The position numbers were made by a program, and so were the translations under genes. This document shows positions 20,601 to 32,217 of a DNA stretch of 64,000 nt, one piece after another. The notes below the pieces were generated by a model, which was given only the letters and a program-made list of their open reading frames with translations, was not told the origin of the DNA and searched no databases. Source of the DNA: Dendrocalamus latiflorus (lineage: Eukaryota > Streptophyta > Magnoliopsida > Poales > Poaceae); assembly GCA_017311315.1 (NCBI GenBank), contig CM029622.1, positions 10,405,295 through 10,469,294 of the forward strand. Reading direction: 5' to 3'. How positions within the stretch are numbered: the first letter of the stretch is position 1; the number at the start of each line of letters is the position of its first letter.

Positions 20601-21390
20601 CATGTGATGGGCACTGCTGCACAATAGGGTACTTTTTATATTCTTGGTTAGATATTCCAGGCCTAGCTATCCATGTTTACTCAATTCTTTTTTACTACGA
20701 CCTTTCTTTTTCTAAACAATTAGATACAACTCTGTATCAGATTCTATATCATTCCCTTGCTTCCAGGAATAGAGTCATTGTGCATATCTGTGTTGTGTGG
20801 ATGATGGCTGCAAAATATCAATGTAAATCAGCATGTCCAATTAGAGATAAACAACTTTGTGTTTCCCATGTTAAATTGTTCTTAAGACAACAACTTTTCC
20901 GTAAGCCCTCACCATGAATGATGCAATGTTCCAATAAGATTTGGATCTTCCTAAAAGTGTAGTTGGTGCCTGGATAAACTTAGATGGTCAATTTTCATCA
21001 AAGGGGAGTAAACTGTGAATTCTTGTTGTTATTGCTTATTGTTGACACTAATTTTCTGAAATTCTGTGCTGTTTCCAACCTGTTCTCACCTGCAGTCCAG
21101 TATATTCCCTTTATGTTCAATAGAATTTAATTCCATGTTCATTGTTTAAGTGGTAGTAAAGGTTATTATGACTTTGCAACAATATTTGCTTTGTTATCTT
21201 AAAACGTAAATGTTCAAAAATAATGAACTTTGTAGATGTTGCATGCTATGCAGTATGCACAAAAGCTGTGATATGGCGTGTAATTAGTTAAATGAGGCAA
21301 AGTTTTTACCACCAAAACATGCAATTCTTCTGTACCGTTTTCACGGAGCTCAATCCTGTTTTCATTTCCAATACTTACTTTGTGATGGCA
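20601..21390. other. unassigned AT-rich sequence, intron-like
   Basis: No reading frame or family match. It is T-rich on the plus strand and could be intron or intergenic DNA into which D inserted. The last five bases, TGGCA (21386-21390), are D's target duplication. The sequence continues at 46199 on the other side of D. Confidence 0.4.
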
Positions 21391-21923
21391 TGAGAGACCA
21401 TGTGGGGGTCATCCCATGTGTGTGATGAGTAATTGACATCGGTTTAGGAAAATCGAGTTTGGTTTGGGTGGTCCGGACCTTGACGTTGCGTGGTGCAATC
21501 GGGCTCGGTCGAACTTTGTCAAACTTGGTCGTATGGGCTTAGGATGCATATTCCGATGATTCGACAGGTTTGGACTTCATCATGGGTAAGTATGATATTT
21601 TTATTATACTTATGCTTACATGTATCGAGCGGTGCTATTTGATGTGTTTCTTGTTTGTGATGGCTGCAGGACGTCGAGGCGGAGTCGTGGTGAGACACGA
21701 GGTGACCGGACTAGGCGCAGGTGGCGTTGAGGTCAGAACGGTCGGAGGTGTCGAAGACGGCGGAGACTCGAGGTGGTTGCAAGGCTAGGACGACAAGGAG
21801 CGCGGAAGCTTCCGGGAAGGTGCAGGAGGGGCGTTTCGGGAAAAACGCAAGGCTGCACAGGCGGGAGATGGTTCCGTTCGGGTTTAGCAGGCGTAACGGG
21901 TTTGAGACCCGTTAGCCAAGGGC

Positions 21924-21931
21924 TATAAATA
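21924..21931 (+). promoter_or_regulatory. TATA box of the D 5' LTR
   Basis: GCTATAAATAGGAGGG context, typical of plant LTR promoters. In the 3' LTR the same position reads CATAAATA (about 45022), so that copy has lost the canonical box. Confidence 0.7.
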
Positions 21932-22800
21932 GGAGGGAGTGGCTGCATGCCCCCTCATGGCTTTGGGAGAGAGTTAGGGTTTGTATTGGTCAAAAGAGTT
22001 TTTAGGAGGTGGTTTTGCCTTTGCTCTTTAGTGGTTGAGAAGGGCAGAAGGTGTCTCCTTCGTTAATCCTCCCTGTGTATTGTGTCTCCTCCAAGCATGT
22101 AGAGAGTAGATGAGTTCTTGGATTGGGGAGAGGGAGAGATTGGAGTGATGTGCATGTAATCTTCATTGTTCTAATATCCATGCGTATCGGGACTCCTCTG
22201 TATTCCTTTTGGTTCAATGAATGAAAATATGAAGTTTGATTCTCTCTGTTCGTGCTCTCTGTTCTTCGTTTCTCCTTATTTGGTGATTTCTTGACTTTTT
22301 GAGTTTCTTGTTGTTTCTTGCTGGGGAGGCCCAAAATGGGTTGCTCTATGTTGGCTTGATGACTCAAGATCATTTGATCGAGTTTCCCAAGAGCAAACTT
22401 CGTTTAATTTTAGATTTGGGTTTTTGAGCCTCCCTGTTCTTCATTTCCTCCTTCTAGGGCTTAATGCAAATCTTGATTCCCTTCGCGAGACGGCATGAAA
22501 CTTGGCATGAGTAGTCCAGAGGCTATTAAGTAGCTATCCTCAAAGTTTCATAGCCAGAGGATCAAAGGTTGGGGAGGAATTTGGTTTTTAGTGTTGGCTC
22601 TGTATCTTTTCAGATTTTGGGTCAAATCTGAAATTCTTGTTCTTTTCTTTGATCTCTTGGTTTCCTAGAGTCCCCATGTTATTTTGTTTGTTGTGGTAGT
22701 GCTTTGAGCTAAAAAGATTGGGAAGAAACCTTCAATTTCTCAGTCTTTGAAGTTCTAAAATTTTCAGGTTTCAGTGAGCTATCTTCTGTTTTCTTCGTGC

Positions 22801-22892
22801 GGTACTACCGCTCGGCTCAGCGGTACTACCGCTCAAAGGTACTACCACTCGGCTCAGCGGTACTATCGCTCGTCTCAGCGGTACTACCGCTT
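22801..22892. repeat. TACTACCGCTC tandem motif in the D LTR
   Basis: About five units of GGTACTACCGCTCG with CTCAGC or CTCAAA spacers. The matching stretch in the 3' LTR (about 45870-45982) has about six units, so copy number differs between the two LTRs. Isolated GGTACTACCG words also occur in the putative copia LTR near 5340-5660. Confidence 0.75.
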
Positions 22893-23107
22893 GCAGTCAG
22901 ACTTGCTCTGAAATTATTTTTCTTGACTGCTTCTTTCTGGATCTGTTTTATCCTTGTTGCTGTGACTTCCAATAAGTGCATATCTTCTATCTTCATAGCT
23001 TCCATAGCTATTGGAGAAGAAGCATAAGTGTGGATACTTGAGGGGCGAATTTAATTTTAGAAAGCGACATTCACCCCCCACCTCTGTCGCCATTTCGGTC
23101 CAACAAT

Positions 23108-23119
23108 TGGTATCAGAGC
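23108..23119 (+). promoter_or_regulatory. primer binding site, tRNA-iMet (element D)
   Basis: TGGTATCAGAGC two bases after the LTR end, complementary to the 3' end of initiator-methionine tRNA. Confidence 0.9.
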
Positions 23120-23161
23120 CAGTTAACTCTTTTCCATAGATCTTAACCGGTCTCTAGAGCC

Positions 23162-25913
23162 ATGGCGACGGACAAGTATTCCACCAAGCCGCCCGTCTTT
23201 GATGGCATCGATTACCCTTTCTGGAAGAGCCGAATGGAGACATACATCCAGGCTCAGGGGTATGCCATCTGGCGGAAGGTGAATGTGCGATTTGTTGTTC
23301 CGGCCGATGAGAACATCAACGCCGGGAACATGGCTGATGTTGAGGCGAACGCTAAGGCAAGGAACATCATAATCCAGGGGTTGAGCCGAAGCGAGTTTGA
23401 TCGCATCTCTCATCTCACGTCGGCTTTCGACATCTGGGTGACCCTCGACGCATACCATGAGGGCACCACCCAGTTCAAGACTGTCCGACAGGACCAATTC
23501 AAGCGAGATTACAACAAGTTTGAAATGCTCGCTGGTGAGTCCTTAGATGAGTGCTTTGTGCGCTTCCACAAGATCTTGAGCAACCTCCGAGCGGTCGGTC
23601 TCACATACCCCGACTCAGATAACGCTCGTCAGATGCTCGCGGCTCTCGATTTGCGGGTTTGGGAGATGAAGGTGACTACCATCAAGGACACCACGGACCT
23701 CTCGACTTTGACTCTTGATGCGCTGTACTCGCGCCTCAAGACTGACGAGATTGACATTGTCTCTCGCAAGTCGAAGTCACTGTCGATGGCTCTAGTCACC
23801 GATCCCAGTTCGGCTTCAGGTCATTCTTCTTCCGATTTGCTTTGCGGTTTCTCTCTCGCTGCTCTCTGTGACGTAACTGATGATCAGTTAGAGCAGCTTG
23901 AGGATGAGCAGCTGGCCCTCCAAGCTCGGAAGTTTTTCCCATGCTTACAAGAGGAGGAGTGACAGAAAGAGAGGACCTGTAATTTGTTTCGAGTGTGGTG
24001 GCCCCAACCACATTCGGGCAAACTGTCCCAAGCTGGAGAAGGCCAAGAACAACTATGGCGGTTCGGACAAGAACGACTACACCGACAAGAACCGCAACAA
24101 GAAGCCTCCAGCGCACCCTCAAGGCAAGAAGAAGTTCCGCGACTTTGGGAAGGCCAAGAAGCTGTTCCACCGCGTCCTCACCGCCTTCGACGACCTCGAC
24201 CTCTGCGAGGTGGAGAGATGGAGCGATGACGACGGGACGGGTGACCAAGAACCCAAGAGCGGCGACGACTTCTCTAGCATGTGCTTCATGGCCCTTGAGG
24301 GTGAACTCAGCGACAGCGAGCTATACTTCGACTCAGACGAGGTATGCCCTACCTACGACCAGCTTAATCATGCTTTTCTTAAGCTAGGTGGATTTCATGC
24401 TAGAGCTAGGGCTAGGTGTACCGAGTTAGAGAAGGAAGTAGAGAGCTTGTCACGGGAGCTTACTTCACTTAGATCTGCTCCCTCCTGTTGCTTATACTAT
24501 GTTTTTAGAGGTCTTTATACTATGTTGCTTGATCTGCCCGAGACATGTGAAAATTGCAATAATCTGAAGATGAACCTAAAACGGGCAGATCATAAAATTG
24601 CAGAACTATAAGCTTTTCTTCTTGAGCCGATTGCTTCATGTATGAACTGTCCCAAGCTTACTGCTGAGCTTGAAGCTGTCTCCAAACAGTTTCAAGAATT
24701 AGTTGATGACAATAATAGATTGGCTCAAACTGCTTCTAAGGACCCTGTTAGCTCACCATGCATTAATTGTAACAAACTAAAATCTGACTTGATTGCATTG
24801 GATGAGAAATATGTGAAGCTAACTAAGGACCTTTTAGAGAAGCTACTTTCAGCTTGTGATGTGATTGATGAGAAGGGGGACAAGCCTCAGGGCAAGGTAG
24901 AGACGCCTAGTGACGTGAACCAACCTGCTAGTAGTAGAACTGTCCCTTCAGAGTCAGCTGTGCGTGCACAAGCCATTCTTTCCTCTACTGTTGGTTCTTC
25001 TTCTGCTCCCTTACCTTCTGATGTCTCCTCTTCCCCCTGCTCTTCTTGCACCTCTCTCTTTCGGGAGTGTCAGTACCTTATGAACACTCTCGAGAGGTTT
25101 GTAGGCGGCAAGAAGAAGCTGAACCTTATTCTAGACCAATCCAAGATTTGCAAGTTCAATCATGGTCTAGGATATGATTTCTATGAGGATATTAGGAAGC
25201 ATCCACCTGCTATTGTCAGACCCATAGTAGGAGGTGTGATCGAGGTTGAGCCCAGGTCTGATGAAGTTAAATTCAAGTCTGCGGGCTTTGTCCAAGGGAT
25301 TTCTGACAGCAAGGTGAGTCCACCTGCAGCTTCGGCCTCTCAGAAGGCGAAGCCATCTCATGCTACTTCTGCCTCTCAGAAGGCGAAGTATCATTGCACC
25401 TTCTGTCAGAAGAATGGACACTCGATCGAGCGATGCTTCAGGCGCGCCAAGATCGTGCGTAGAGATCGTGTTGAGTCTCTTAGGCGTATTCAGGGTCAGC
25501 CCCAGATCCTGAGTGCACCTAAGACCAACACGAGGTCTAGGGTTATGTCTGTTGATGGTTTTGGACATCATCGAGGACTTGGATTTTCTGAGTTTTCTGG
25601 CTTTCGTCTTCGATATGCTCCTGGTCGTGACTTCCGCTGTCCTGAGGGTAGATCTTGTTTCCCCCATCAAGATAGCTACCCGCAGCGTGATCAGCATGTT
25701 GCTGGTGTCTTGACTCGCTCCTCTATAGCAATCAAGCCCAACAACAGCTTCAGGTCTACACATAGACCGTCTGCTTCTTTGAGTGATAGAGAGCGTAGGG
25801 TATATAGAGGTCAGTCGTGTCTGACTACTTCATCTGCTCGACGTGTTACTCAGTATTGGGTGTCAAAATCACTATTGATTTACCCTAGTACTGAGACTTT
25901 ACTCTCTTGTTGA
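23162..25913 (+). pseudogene. copia gag (element D), broken
   Basis: Starts ATGGCGACGGACAAG with MATDKYSTKPPVFDGIDYPF and WKSRMETYIQAQGYAIW, the N-terminus of a SIRE/Maximus-type gag capsid; further on KARNIIIQGLSRSEFDRI. At the five-T run 23933-23937 the frame shifts by one: before it ARKF, after it HAYKRRSDRKRGP and the zinc knuckle CFECGGPNHIRANC (about 23985). A TAA at 24609-24611 (probably from GAA) interrupts IAEL/AFLLEPIASCMNCPKL. The same frame resumes at 24642 with a coiled-coil-like, Cys-containing region and a second knuckle CTFCQKNGHSIERC (about 25395-25440). It ends at 25913, next to a frame change into protease. Gag would form the particle; this copy cannot do so without correction. 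Confidence 0.85.
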
Positions 25914-27322
25914 CTCAGGTTCACCGGGCAGGGAAGGGAAAGGTTTGTCTTGTGGACTCCGGTTGTTCTCGTCATATGACCGGAGACTCCCATTGGTTTT
26001 CTTCCCTTGCCCGTGTTTCAGGTGATGAGACGATCACCTTCGGAGATGCTTCATCCGAGTGCGTCATCGCCAAAGGTACAGTGCGCGTTAATGATTCTTT
26101 CATTTTGAAACATGTTGCTTTGGTTTGTAAGCTGCAGTATAATTTGATTTCCGTCTCTGAGCTTACCGATGACGGTTTCGAGGTGAGCTTTAAGAAAAAC
26201 GTTTGCAAAATTCTTGATTCTTTGGGTAGTCTGGTTTGTGGGATTTCTCGTTTTGGGGGGATCTTTCGTGCTGATTTTTCTGAGTCTTCTGGTGATCCTC
26301 TCAGGTGTTTAGTTGCTTCTGAGTCCCGCGACCTTTCCTTCTGGCATAGGAGACTTGGTCATATTGGATTTAACCATTTGACCCGAGTTAGCGGCCACGA
26401 CCTCATTCGTGGTTTGCCGAAACTCAAGATTGTCAAAGATCTAGTTTGTGCTCCTTGCCGGCACGGCAAGATGGTTGCCGCTTCTCACCCTCCGGTCACA
26501 GTGACTATGACCGATGCACCGGGACAGCTGCTCCACATGGACACAGTTGGACCAGCTCGAGTGCAGTCAGCGGGAGGGAAGTGGTATGTTCTTGTTGTGG
26601 TCGATGACTTCTCAAGGTATTCTTGGGTGTTTTTCTTAGCCTCGAAGGATGAGACGTTTACACATTTTCGAGGTCGTTTCAGTAGGCTTTCTGTTGAGCT
26701 CCCAGGTGCCTTACGAGCGATCCGTAGTGACAATGGCACGGAGTTCAAGAATTCCTACTTTGAGAGGTTCTGCGATGAGACAGGTGTAGAGCACCAGTTC
26801 TCTTCTCCGCACGTCCCACAGCAAAATGGCGTTGTGGAGAGGAAGAATCGTACCTTGGTCGAGATGGCCAGGACGATGCTCGATGAGTACTCTACACTGC
26901 GGAAGTTTTGGGCTGAGGCTATAGCTACCGCGTGCCATGTTTCAAATCGAGTTTTTCTTCGGGCACACCTGCACCGCACTTCTTATGAGTTGAGATATGG
27001 GCGAAAGCCCAGTGTATCTCATTTTCGTGTGTTTAGTTGCAAGTGCTTTATTCTGAAGTCCGGGAACCTAGACAAGTTCGAGTCACGTTCTTGTGATGGG
27101 ATCTTTCTAGGTTACTCGACTTCTTCGCGGGCTTATCGGGTTTGGAACTGCGAGTCTAGTAAAATAGTAGAGACATGTGAGGTGACCTTCGACGAGGCCA
27201 GTCCGGGGACTAGGCCCGATGTCTCAAGTTCTTTAGAGCAGTTCGAGCCCATCTTTGTGGATGATGAGGATGATAGAGATGAGGGTTGTCTACCCGATCC
27301 AGTCCCTCATCCACCCCTTTAG
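25907..27322 (+). pseudogene. copia protease and integrase (element D), frame-shifted from gag
   Basis: Protease active site CLVDSGCSRHMTG near 25955. The GAG-pre-integrase domain has FWHRRLGHIGFNHLTRVSG and CAPCRHGKM. The integrase core contains LLHMDTVGP, AIRSDNGTEF and VVERKNRTLVEMARTML, giving the expected Asp, Asp, Glu triad. The segment is open for 471 codons and ends with a TAG at 27320-27322, where CAG would continue PPL-VPSSTAPRG in the same frame. A one-base frame change near 25900 separates it from gag. Integrase would insert the cDNA copy; the triad is intact, but the polyprotein is not. Confidence 0.88.
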
Positions 27323-28194
27323 GTGCCTTCTTCCACCGCACCTCGAGGCGATCAGCCCATGCCTTCTACTTCTTCTAGAGCTAGTGGCTCTGTTCCTACC
27401 TCGTCAGCTCATGAGGTAGAGGCCACTTCTTCATCTCATCCAGGACCTCCTAGACATATCCAGAAAGCCCATCCTCCTGAGCAGATTATTGGAGACCTGT
27501 TTGAGCGAGTCACTCGTTCAAAATCTGGCATGTCTCAATTTTGTCTCCATTCTGCCTTTGTCTCCTCCTTTGAGCCCAAAGACGTTTGTCATGCTCTATC
27601 TGACGAATCTTGGGTCAATGCCATGCATGAGGAGCTTGAAATTTTCGAAAGAAACAAGGTCTGGTCGCTTGTTGAGCCCCCTCGAGGTCACAATGTCATT
27701 GGGACTAAGTGGGTGTTCAAGAACAAGCAGAGTGAGGATGGGATGGTTGTTCGAAACAAGGCTAGACTGGTAGCTCAGGGCTTCTCTCAGGTTGAGGGTC
27801 TCGATTTCGAGGAGACCCTTGCCCCTGTAGCTAGACTTGAGGCCATTAGAATCCTGCTTGCCTTTGCAGCTTCTAAGGGTTTCAAGCTTTACTAGATGAA
27901 CGTCAAGAGTGCCTTCCTTAATGGATTTATTGAGGAAGAAGTTTATGTGAGACAGCCTCCTGGTTTCAAGAACCCCAATACCCTAACCATGTCTTTAAGC
28001 TTTCCAAAGCTTTGTATGGAATTAAGCAGGCCCCTAGAACTTGGTATGAGAGGCTTAAGTCCTACCTTCTGAGTCATAATTTTGAGATGGGTAAAGTAGA
28101 CAAGACCTTGTTCATCCGCCGACATGGCACTGACCTCTTGCTCGTCCAGATCTATGTGGACAACATCATCTTTGGCGGCTCTTCCCATGCTCTC
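27323..28194 (+). pseudogene. copia reverse transcriptase, truncated and mutated (element D)
   Basis: Linker then RT: SDESWVNAMHEELEIFERNK, WSLVEPPRGHNVIGTKWVFK and VRNKARLVAQGFSQVEGLDF. A TAG at 27893-27895 replaces CAG in LY(Q)MNVKSAFLNG. A one-base frameshift near 27970 separates QPPGFKNP from KLSKALYGIKQAPRTWYERL. The catalytic box reads IYVDNIIFGGSS: the second Asp of YVDD is Asn (AAC at 28162-28164). The frame stops being copia at 28194, where element E sequence begins. The rest of RT and all of RNase H are missing from the window. Confidence 0.88.
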
Positions 28195-28304
28195 CCAAAA
28201 TTGGAGAGTGATATTTATGTTGATGAAGAAATTACAGCCAAGAAGAAGCAAACTCCCAAGATTACCCCAAAGCCGAGGACAGCTTTGCTTCAAGGAAGGG
28301 AGGA
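28195..28304 (+). mobile_element. 110-bp copy of the 3' internal end of element E, upstream of its 5' LTR
   Basis: 28195-28304 matches 31115-31224 (the end of E's internal region plus its polypurine tract) nearly perfectly. Normally nothing of the internal region precedes a 5' LTR. It directly abuts D's reverse transcriptase at CTCCC/AAAATTGG, with a shared CC at the junction. Confidence 0.85.
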
Positions 28305-29297
28305 TGATGTGGCACCAAGTAGCACTACAACTTTGGTTAGTACTTGCAGTTCCGTGCATAATGTTCAAGAAGCTTTGAGTACCAATTCTTAGATTTATAA
28401 TGTGCACAAGAGACATATTTGGAAAGCTAATGAAGTCTATTTTCCAACGAATCAAACGGCACTTGATTTGGAGCTTCCTACACAAAGTTATGGCAATTTC
28501 ATTGGATGCTGCACGAGCTGTCCGGAGAGACGCGCGAGACTTGCAAAACATAAAGAGTTCGAGTATTGCAATGCAAGTAAGGGTAAAATCCGACCACACC
28601 ATGACTTTCTAAAGATTGAGAAGGATTCCTTTTCAGGTTCCAAATGGATTTGGAAGCCCCTTGAACCAGAAAACAAAACATATAAAGATTTGAAACCGAT
28701 TCGGACTCGGATTGGGACAGCTGGCAAGACCGATATTAAAACGTCCATAACTTTCACAAACGGAGTCCGATTTGGGCGTTCTTAGACTCGTTCGAAAGCT
28801 ATTTTGAAGCCCCACATAATGGACATGGTGCCAGCCACGAAATACTCATAGTCAGATCGCAAATTAAGAGAGAATCCAGAGGTAGCAGTTTAGGTATTGC
28901 CTTTTTAGTTCGTATTGGAGTTTGTTTCGGCCTTAGGCCAAGTAGTGCGTGAGTTGTAATCAAGGCCGTGCATTGTGCACCAATATAAGGCCAGGGCCTT
29001 AGCCCCATTGTAACTTAGACTTTGATTTGAGAAATAGAAACCAGAAAATCACCATGGTTTGGTGGCCATTGTTGGCGTGTTCTTGAGATTTCCATCGAGG
29101 AATTACTCTTGGTGTGTTGAATCCAATTGTGCTGTTGGATTCTACTCGCTGAAACTTCGGTTTCTCTACCCTTTGTTCACGTGCTGCGGTGTGCGTGGGA
29201 GAAGGCTTATCTTGGAGAGGGCATCCAACAAGGCGTATCGTGAAAGATCAGGGCCAAAGCAACGGGGTTCAACTAGCTTGCTAGTGGGTCCACATCA
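28305..29297 (+). mobile_element. 5' LTR of element E
   Basis: Starts TGATGTGGCACCAAG. TATA-like CAATATAAGG at about 28981. CATAACTTTCACAAACGGAG word at about 28745. Ends GGGTCCACATCA. Confidence 0.9.
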
Positions 29298-29300
29298 TCT

Positions 29301-29312
29301 TGGTATCAGAGC
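29301..29312 (+). promoter_or_regulatory. primer binding site, tRNA-iMet (element E)
   Basis: TGGTATCAGAGC (continuing ATGG) three bases after the LTR end. Confidence 0.9.
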
Positions 29313-29352
29313 ATGGTTGATCACGGTACGAGGTTGCTAAATTTTTTTCTTG

Positions 29353-31131
29353 ATGGCGAGTTCTATGAAGATTGAAGATGGCAAGGCGCGACATAATCAT
29401 GCCGAGCCAATCGGGGAGGTGCCCCAATATGCGGCGTCTTTGCTGCCCGAGGTGCGACATGGGTTTGAAGTGACACGTGACTACTTCTTAAGTTGTCACC
29501 AGAAGCTTGAAGGCAAGATTGATGATTTGGGGGCGCGAATTGATGCTTTGACGGGGGAGATACGCAACCAGCCACCACAATTTCAGCATGCTGAACGGGG
29601 GCCTCAATATCCCGAACGGCGTGCACCATATGAAGACGACGAACACGAGGAGATCTTTGATGGTGCAGCGGGCTTTACTCCACAACCGCGCCATGCTCGG
29701 GACTACCGTGGTGCTAACCGTGGTTGGGACATGCGTGGCAGAGGTGCTGCCCATGGTGGAGGTATGCGTGATGGTGTCGGGTTTGCTCAGCGTGTTGCCG
29801 TGGATGATGGAATTGGGCGGATAAAAATTTCTATCCCATCATTTAATGGTAAAGCTGAACCGGAGGAGTACATGGATTGGGAGATGCGTGTCGAACAAAT
29901 TTTTGACAGCCATCACTATACTGAGGATAAGAAGATTCGTTTGGCGACAATTGAGTTCACCGGATATGCTCTTGTTTGGTGGAATCAATTATGTCGCGTA
30001 GGAGCTCGTCCGAATACTTGGGTACAATTGAAGAATATTTTGAGGCGGCGTTTTGTCCCAGCACACTACACTAGGACGTTGTACAACCGGTTGCAACAAC
30101 TACGCCAAGGTAATTCTAGTGTTGATGAATATTATAAAGAGATGGAGATGTTGATGATCCGTACAGGGACAGAGGAGCATGATGAGGCTACTATGGCACG
30201 TTTCTTTAATGGGTTGAATGAAGATGTGCAAGATAGGGTGGAGATGATCCATTACTACAACATTCAAGACTTGGTGCATCAAGCCGAACGTGCTGAACAA
30301 CAATTGAAGCGCAAACAAGTCAAGGATGGACATGCCAACGCCCAAACAAAGTTATGGAGGCGTTCATTACAGCAAGGCGATGATGTGGGTTCACACTCCA
30401 AAGTGGCGGCATCAAGCCGTTCAAATGGTGCTCTTTCAAAGGAGGCAAGCAACAGAGGTAAAGAAGCAACTAAAACTGATTCTAGTTTGCCTGCTAATGC
30501 TCGTACTAGAGAAATTGAGTGTTTCAAGTGCAAGGGAAGAGGTCATATGATGCGTGATTGCCCAAATCAACGAAGAGTGCTTCTCACTAAAGATGGCTAT
30601 GCTTCAACAAGTTCTAGTAGTGATTCTGAAAGCGAAAAATTCGACGATTCCAAGGAGGATGTTGTCTATTGTGATCCAGAATTGAATAGTGTTAATATTT
30701 TGGTCCAAAAGGTGCAAAGTAAAGAAACTGAAACAAAAGGACAGCGGTGGAGTGTTTTTCAAGCGGAGTGCAAGATCAAAGATAAAGCATGCAAGTTGAT
30801 CATAGATGGTGGAAGTTATACCAATGTGATTAGCAAAGATTTGGTGTATGCTTTAGGGCTGTCCACATGGAGGCATCCTCAACCACATCATGTGGAGTGG
30901 CTACACAACTCCGGAAGACTAAAGATAACTCACAAGGTACGTGTTCCGTTTGTTGTTGGTGACTATGTTGACAAGGTGGATTGCGATGTAGTTCCAATGG
31001 ATGCATGTGGGTTATTGTTGGGAAGACCATGGCAATATGATCGCAATGCTACGCATGAGGGCCGGTCCAACACATACACTTTTGTACATGGGGGAAAAGA
31101 AGCATGTGTTGAAACCAAAATTGGAGAGTGA
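29353..31131 (+). CDS. gypsy gag-protease, fused to the polyprotein end (element E)
   Basis: One open frame of about 592 codons from ATGGCGAGTTCTATG. A coiled-coil-like N-terminal segment (KLEGKIDDLGARIDALTGEI) and an Arg/Gly-rich stretch precede the capsid (~residues 155-330: ISIPSFNGKAEPEEYMDWEM, LVWWNQLC, RRRFVPAHYTRTLYNRLQQL). The zinc knuckle CFKCKGRGHMMRDC is near residue 395. The protease follows with active site KLIIDGGSYTNVIS (Asp-Gly-Gly, as in related gypsy elements) and GLLLGRPWQYDRNATHEGRS. After YTFVHGGKEACVETK the frame ends. The next bases are the KPKLESDIYVDEE segment in another frame, the far end of the polyprotein. E can thus supply gag and perhaps protease but depends on another element for reverse transcription and integration. 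Confidence 0.85.
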   Translation: MASSMKIEDGKARHNHAEPIGEVPQYAASLLPEVRHGFEVTRDYFLSCHQKLEGKIDDLGARIDALTGEIRNQPPQFQHAERGPQYPERRAPYEDDEHEEIFDGAAGFTPQPRHARDYRGANRGWDMRGRGAAHGGGMRDGVGFAQRVAVDDGIGRIKISIPSFNGKAEPEEYMDWEMRVEQIFDSHHYTEDKKIRLATIEFTGYALVWWNQLCRVGARPNTWVQLKNILRRRFVPAHYTRTLYNRLQQLRQGNSSVDEYYKEMEMLMIRTGTEEHDEATMARFFNGLNEDVQDRVEMIHYYNIQDLVHQAERAEQQLKRKQVKDGHANAQTKLWRRSLQQGDDVGSHSKVAASSRSNGALSKEASNRGKEATKTDSSLPANARTREIECFKCKGRGHMMRDCPNQRRVLLTKDGYASTSSSSDSESEKFDDSKEDVVYCDPELNSVNILVQKVQSKETETKGQRWSVFQAECKIKDKACKLIIDGGSYTNVISKDLVYALGLSTWRHPQPHHVEWLHNSGRLKITHKVRVPFVVGDYVDKVDCDVVPMDACGLLLGRPWQYDRNATHEGRSNTYTFVHGGKEACVETKIGE

Positions 31132-31188
31132 TATTTATGTTGATGAAGAAATTACAGCCAAGAAAAAGCAAACTCCCAAGATTACCCC

Positions 31189-31224
31189 AAAGCCGAGGAC
31201 GGCTTTGCTTCAAGGAAGGGAGGA
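31189..31224 (+). promoter_or_regulatory. hairpin plus polypurine tract of element E
   Basis: Perfect 7-bp stem AAAGCCG-AGGA-CGGCTTT (31189-31206), then AAGGAAGGGAGGA (31212-31224) and the LTR start. The duplicate at 28269-28304 has a C-A mismatch in the stem (CAGCTTT). Confidence 0.85.
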
Positions 31225-32217
31225 TGATGTGGCACCAAGTAGCACTACAACTTTGGTTAGTACTTGCAGTTCCGTGCATAATGTTCAAGAAGCTTTGAAT
31301 ACCAATTCTGAGATTTTTAATGTGCACAAGAGACATATTTGGAAAGCTAATGAAGTCTATTTTCCAACGAATCAAACGGCACTTGATTTGGAGCTTCCTA
31401 CACAAAGTTATGACAATTTCATTGGATGCTGCACGAGCTGTCCGGAGAGACGCGCGAGACTTGCAAAACATAAAGAATTCGAGTATTGCAATGCAAGTAA
31501 GGGTAAAATCCGACCACACCATGACTTTCTAAAGATTGAGAAGGATTCCTTTTCAGGTTCCAAACGGATTTGGAAGCCCCTTGAACCAGAAAACAAAACA
31601 TATAAAGATTTGAAACCGATTCGGACTCGGATTGGGACAGCTGGCAAGACCGATATTAAAACGTCCATAACTTTCACAAACGGAGTCCGATTTGGGCGTT
31701 CTTGGACTCGTTGGAAAGCTATTTTGAAGACCCACATAATGGTCAAGGTTCCAGCCACGAAATCCTCATAGTCAGATCGCAAATTAAGAGAGAATCCAGA
31801 GGTAGTAATTTAGGTATTTCCTTTTTAGTTCGTATTGGAGTTTGTTTCGGCCTTAGGCCAAGTAGTGCGTGAGTTGTAATCAAGGCCGTGCATTGTGCAC
31901 CAATATAAGGCCAGGGCCTTAGCCCCATTGTAACTTAGACTTTGATTTGAGAAATAGAAACCAGAAAATCACCATGGTTTGGTGGCCATTGTTGGCGTGT
32001 TCTTGAGATTTCCATCGAGGAATTGCTCTTGGTGTGTTGAATCCAATTGTGGTGTTGGATTCTACTCGCTGAAACTTCGGTTTCTCTACCCTTTGTTCAC
32101 GTGCTGCGGTGTGCGTGGGAGAAGGCTTATCTTGGAGAGGGCATCCAACAAGGCGTATCGTGAAAGATCAGGGCCAAAGCAACGGGTTTCAGCTAGCTTG
32201 CTAGTGGATCCGCATCA
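31225..32217 (+). mobile_element. 3' LTR of element E
   Basis: Same length and ends as the 5' LTR. TATA-like CAATATAAGG at about 31901. Confidence 0.9.

Larger units (their letters stand above)
21391..23105 (+). mobile_element. 5' LTR of element D
   Basis: TG...CA ends and a TATA box TATAAATA at 21924-21931. A run of GGTACTACCGCTCG-type units lies at 22801-22892. The end GGTCCAACA is followed after two bases by the primer site. Confidence 0.92.
28305..32217 (+). mobile_element. non-autonomous Ty3/gypsy element E (gag and protease only)
   Basis: Two 993-base LTRs (28305-29297 and 31225-32217) start TGATGTGGCACC and end CACATCA or CGCATCA. I count about 20-25 differences between them by eye (about 2%). 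The tRNA-iMet site is at 29301-29312 and the polypurine tract at 31212-31224. The internal region encodes gag and protease and then jumps to the 3' end of the polyprotein, so RT, RNase H and integrase are deleted. On the right it lies in the LTR of F: AGTAG (32218-32222) follows, as in the uninterrupted F LTR at 42085. On the left the flank was lost in a deletion, so no target duplication can be read. Confidence 0.9.

Noticed and set aside
28305..29297. Treating the 5' LTR of E plus the 110-bp leader as a longer LTR starting at 28195
   Set aside because: The LTR proper begins TGATGTGG right after the polypurine tract and has exactly the same length as its partner. The leader is better explained as a deletion scar.
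30831..31131. Protease Asp-Gly-Gly in E as an inactivating mutation
   Set aside because: To my knowledge IIDGGS occurs widely in related plant gypsy proteases, so it is not evidence of decay.
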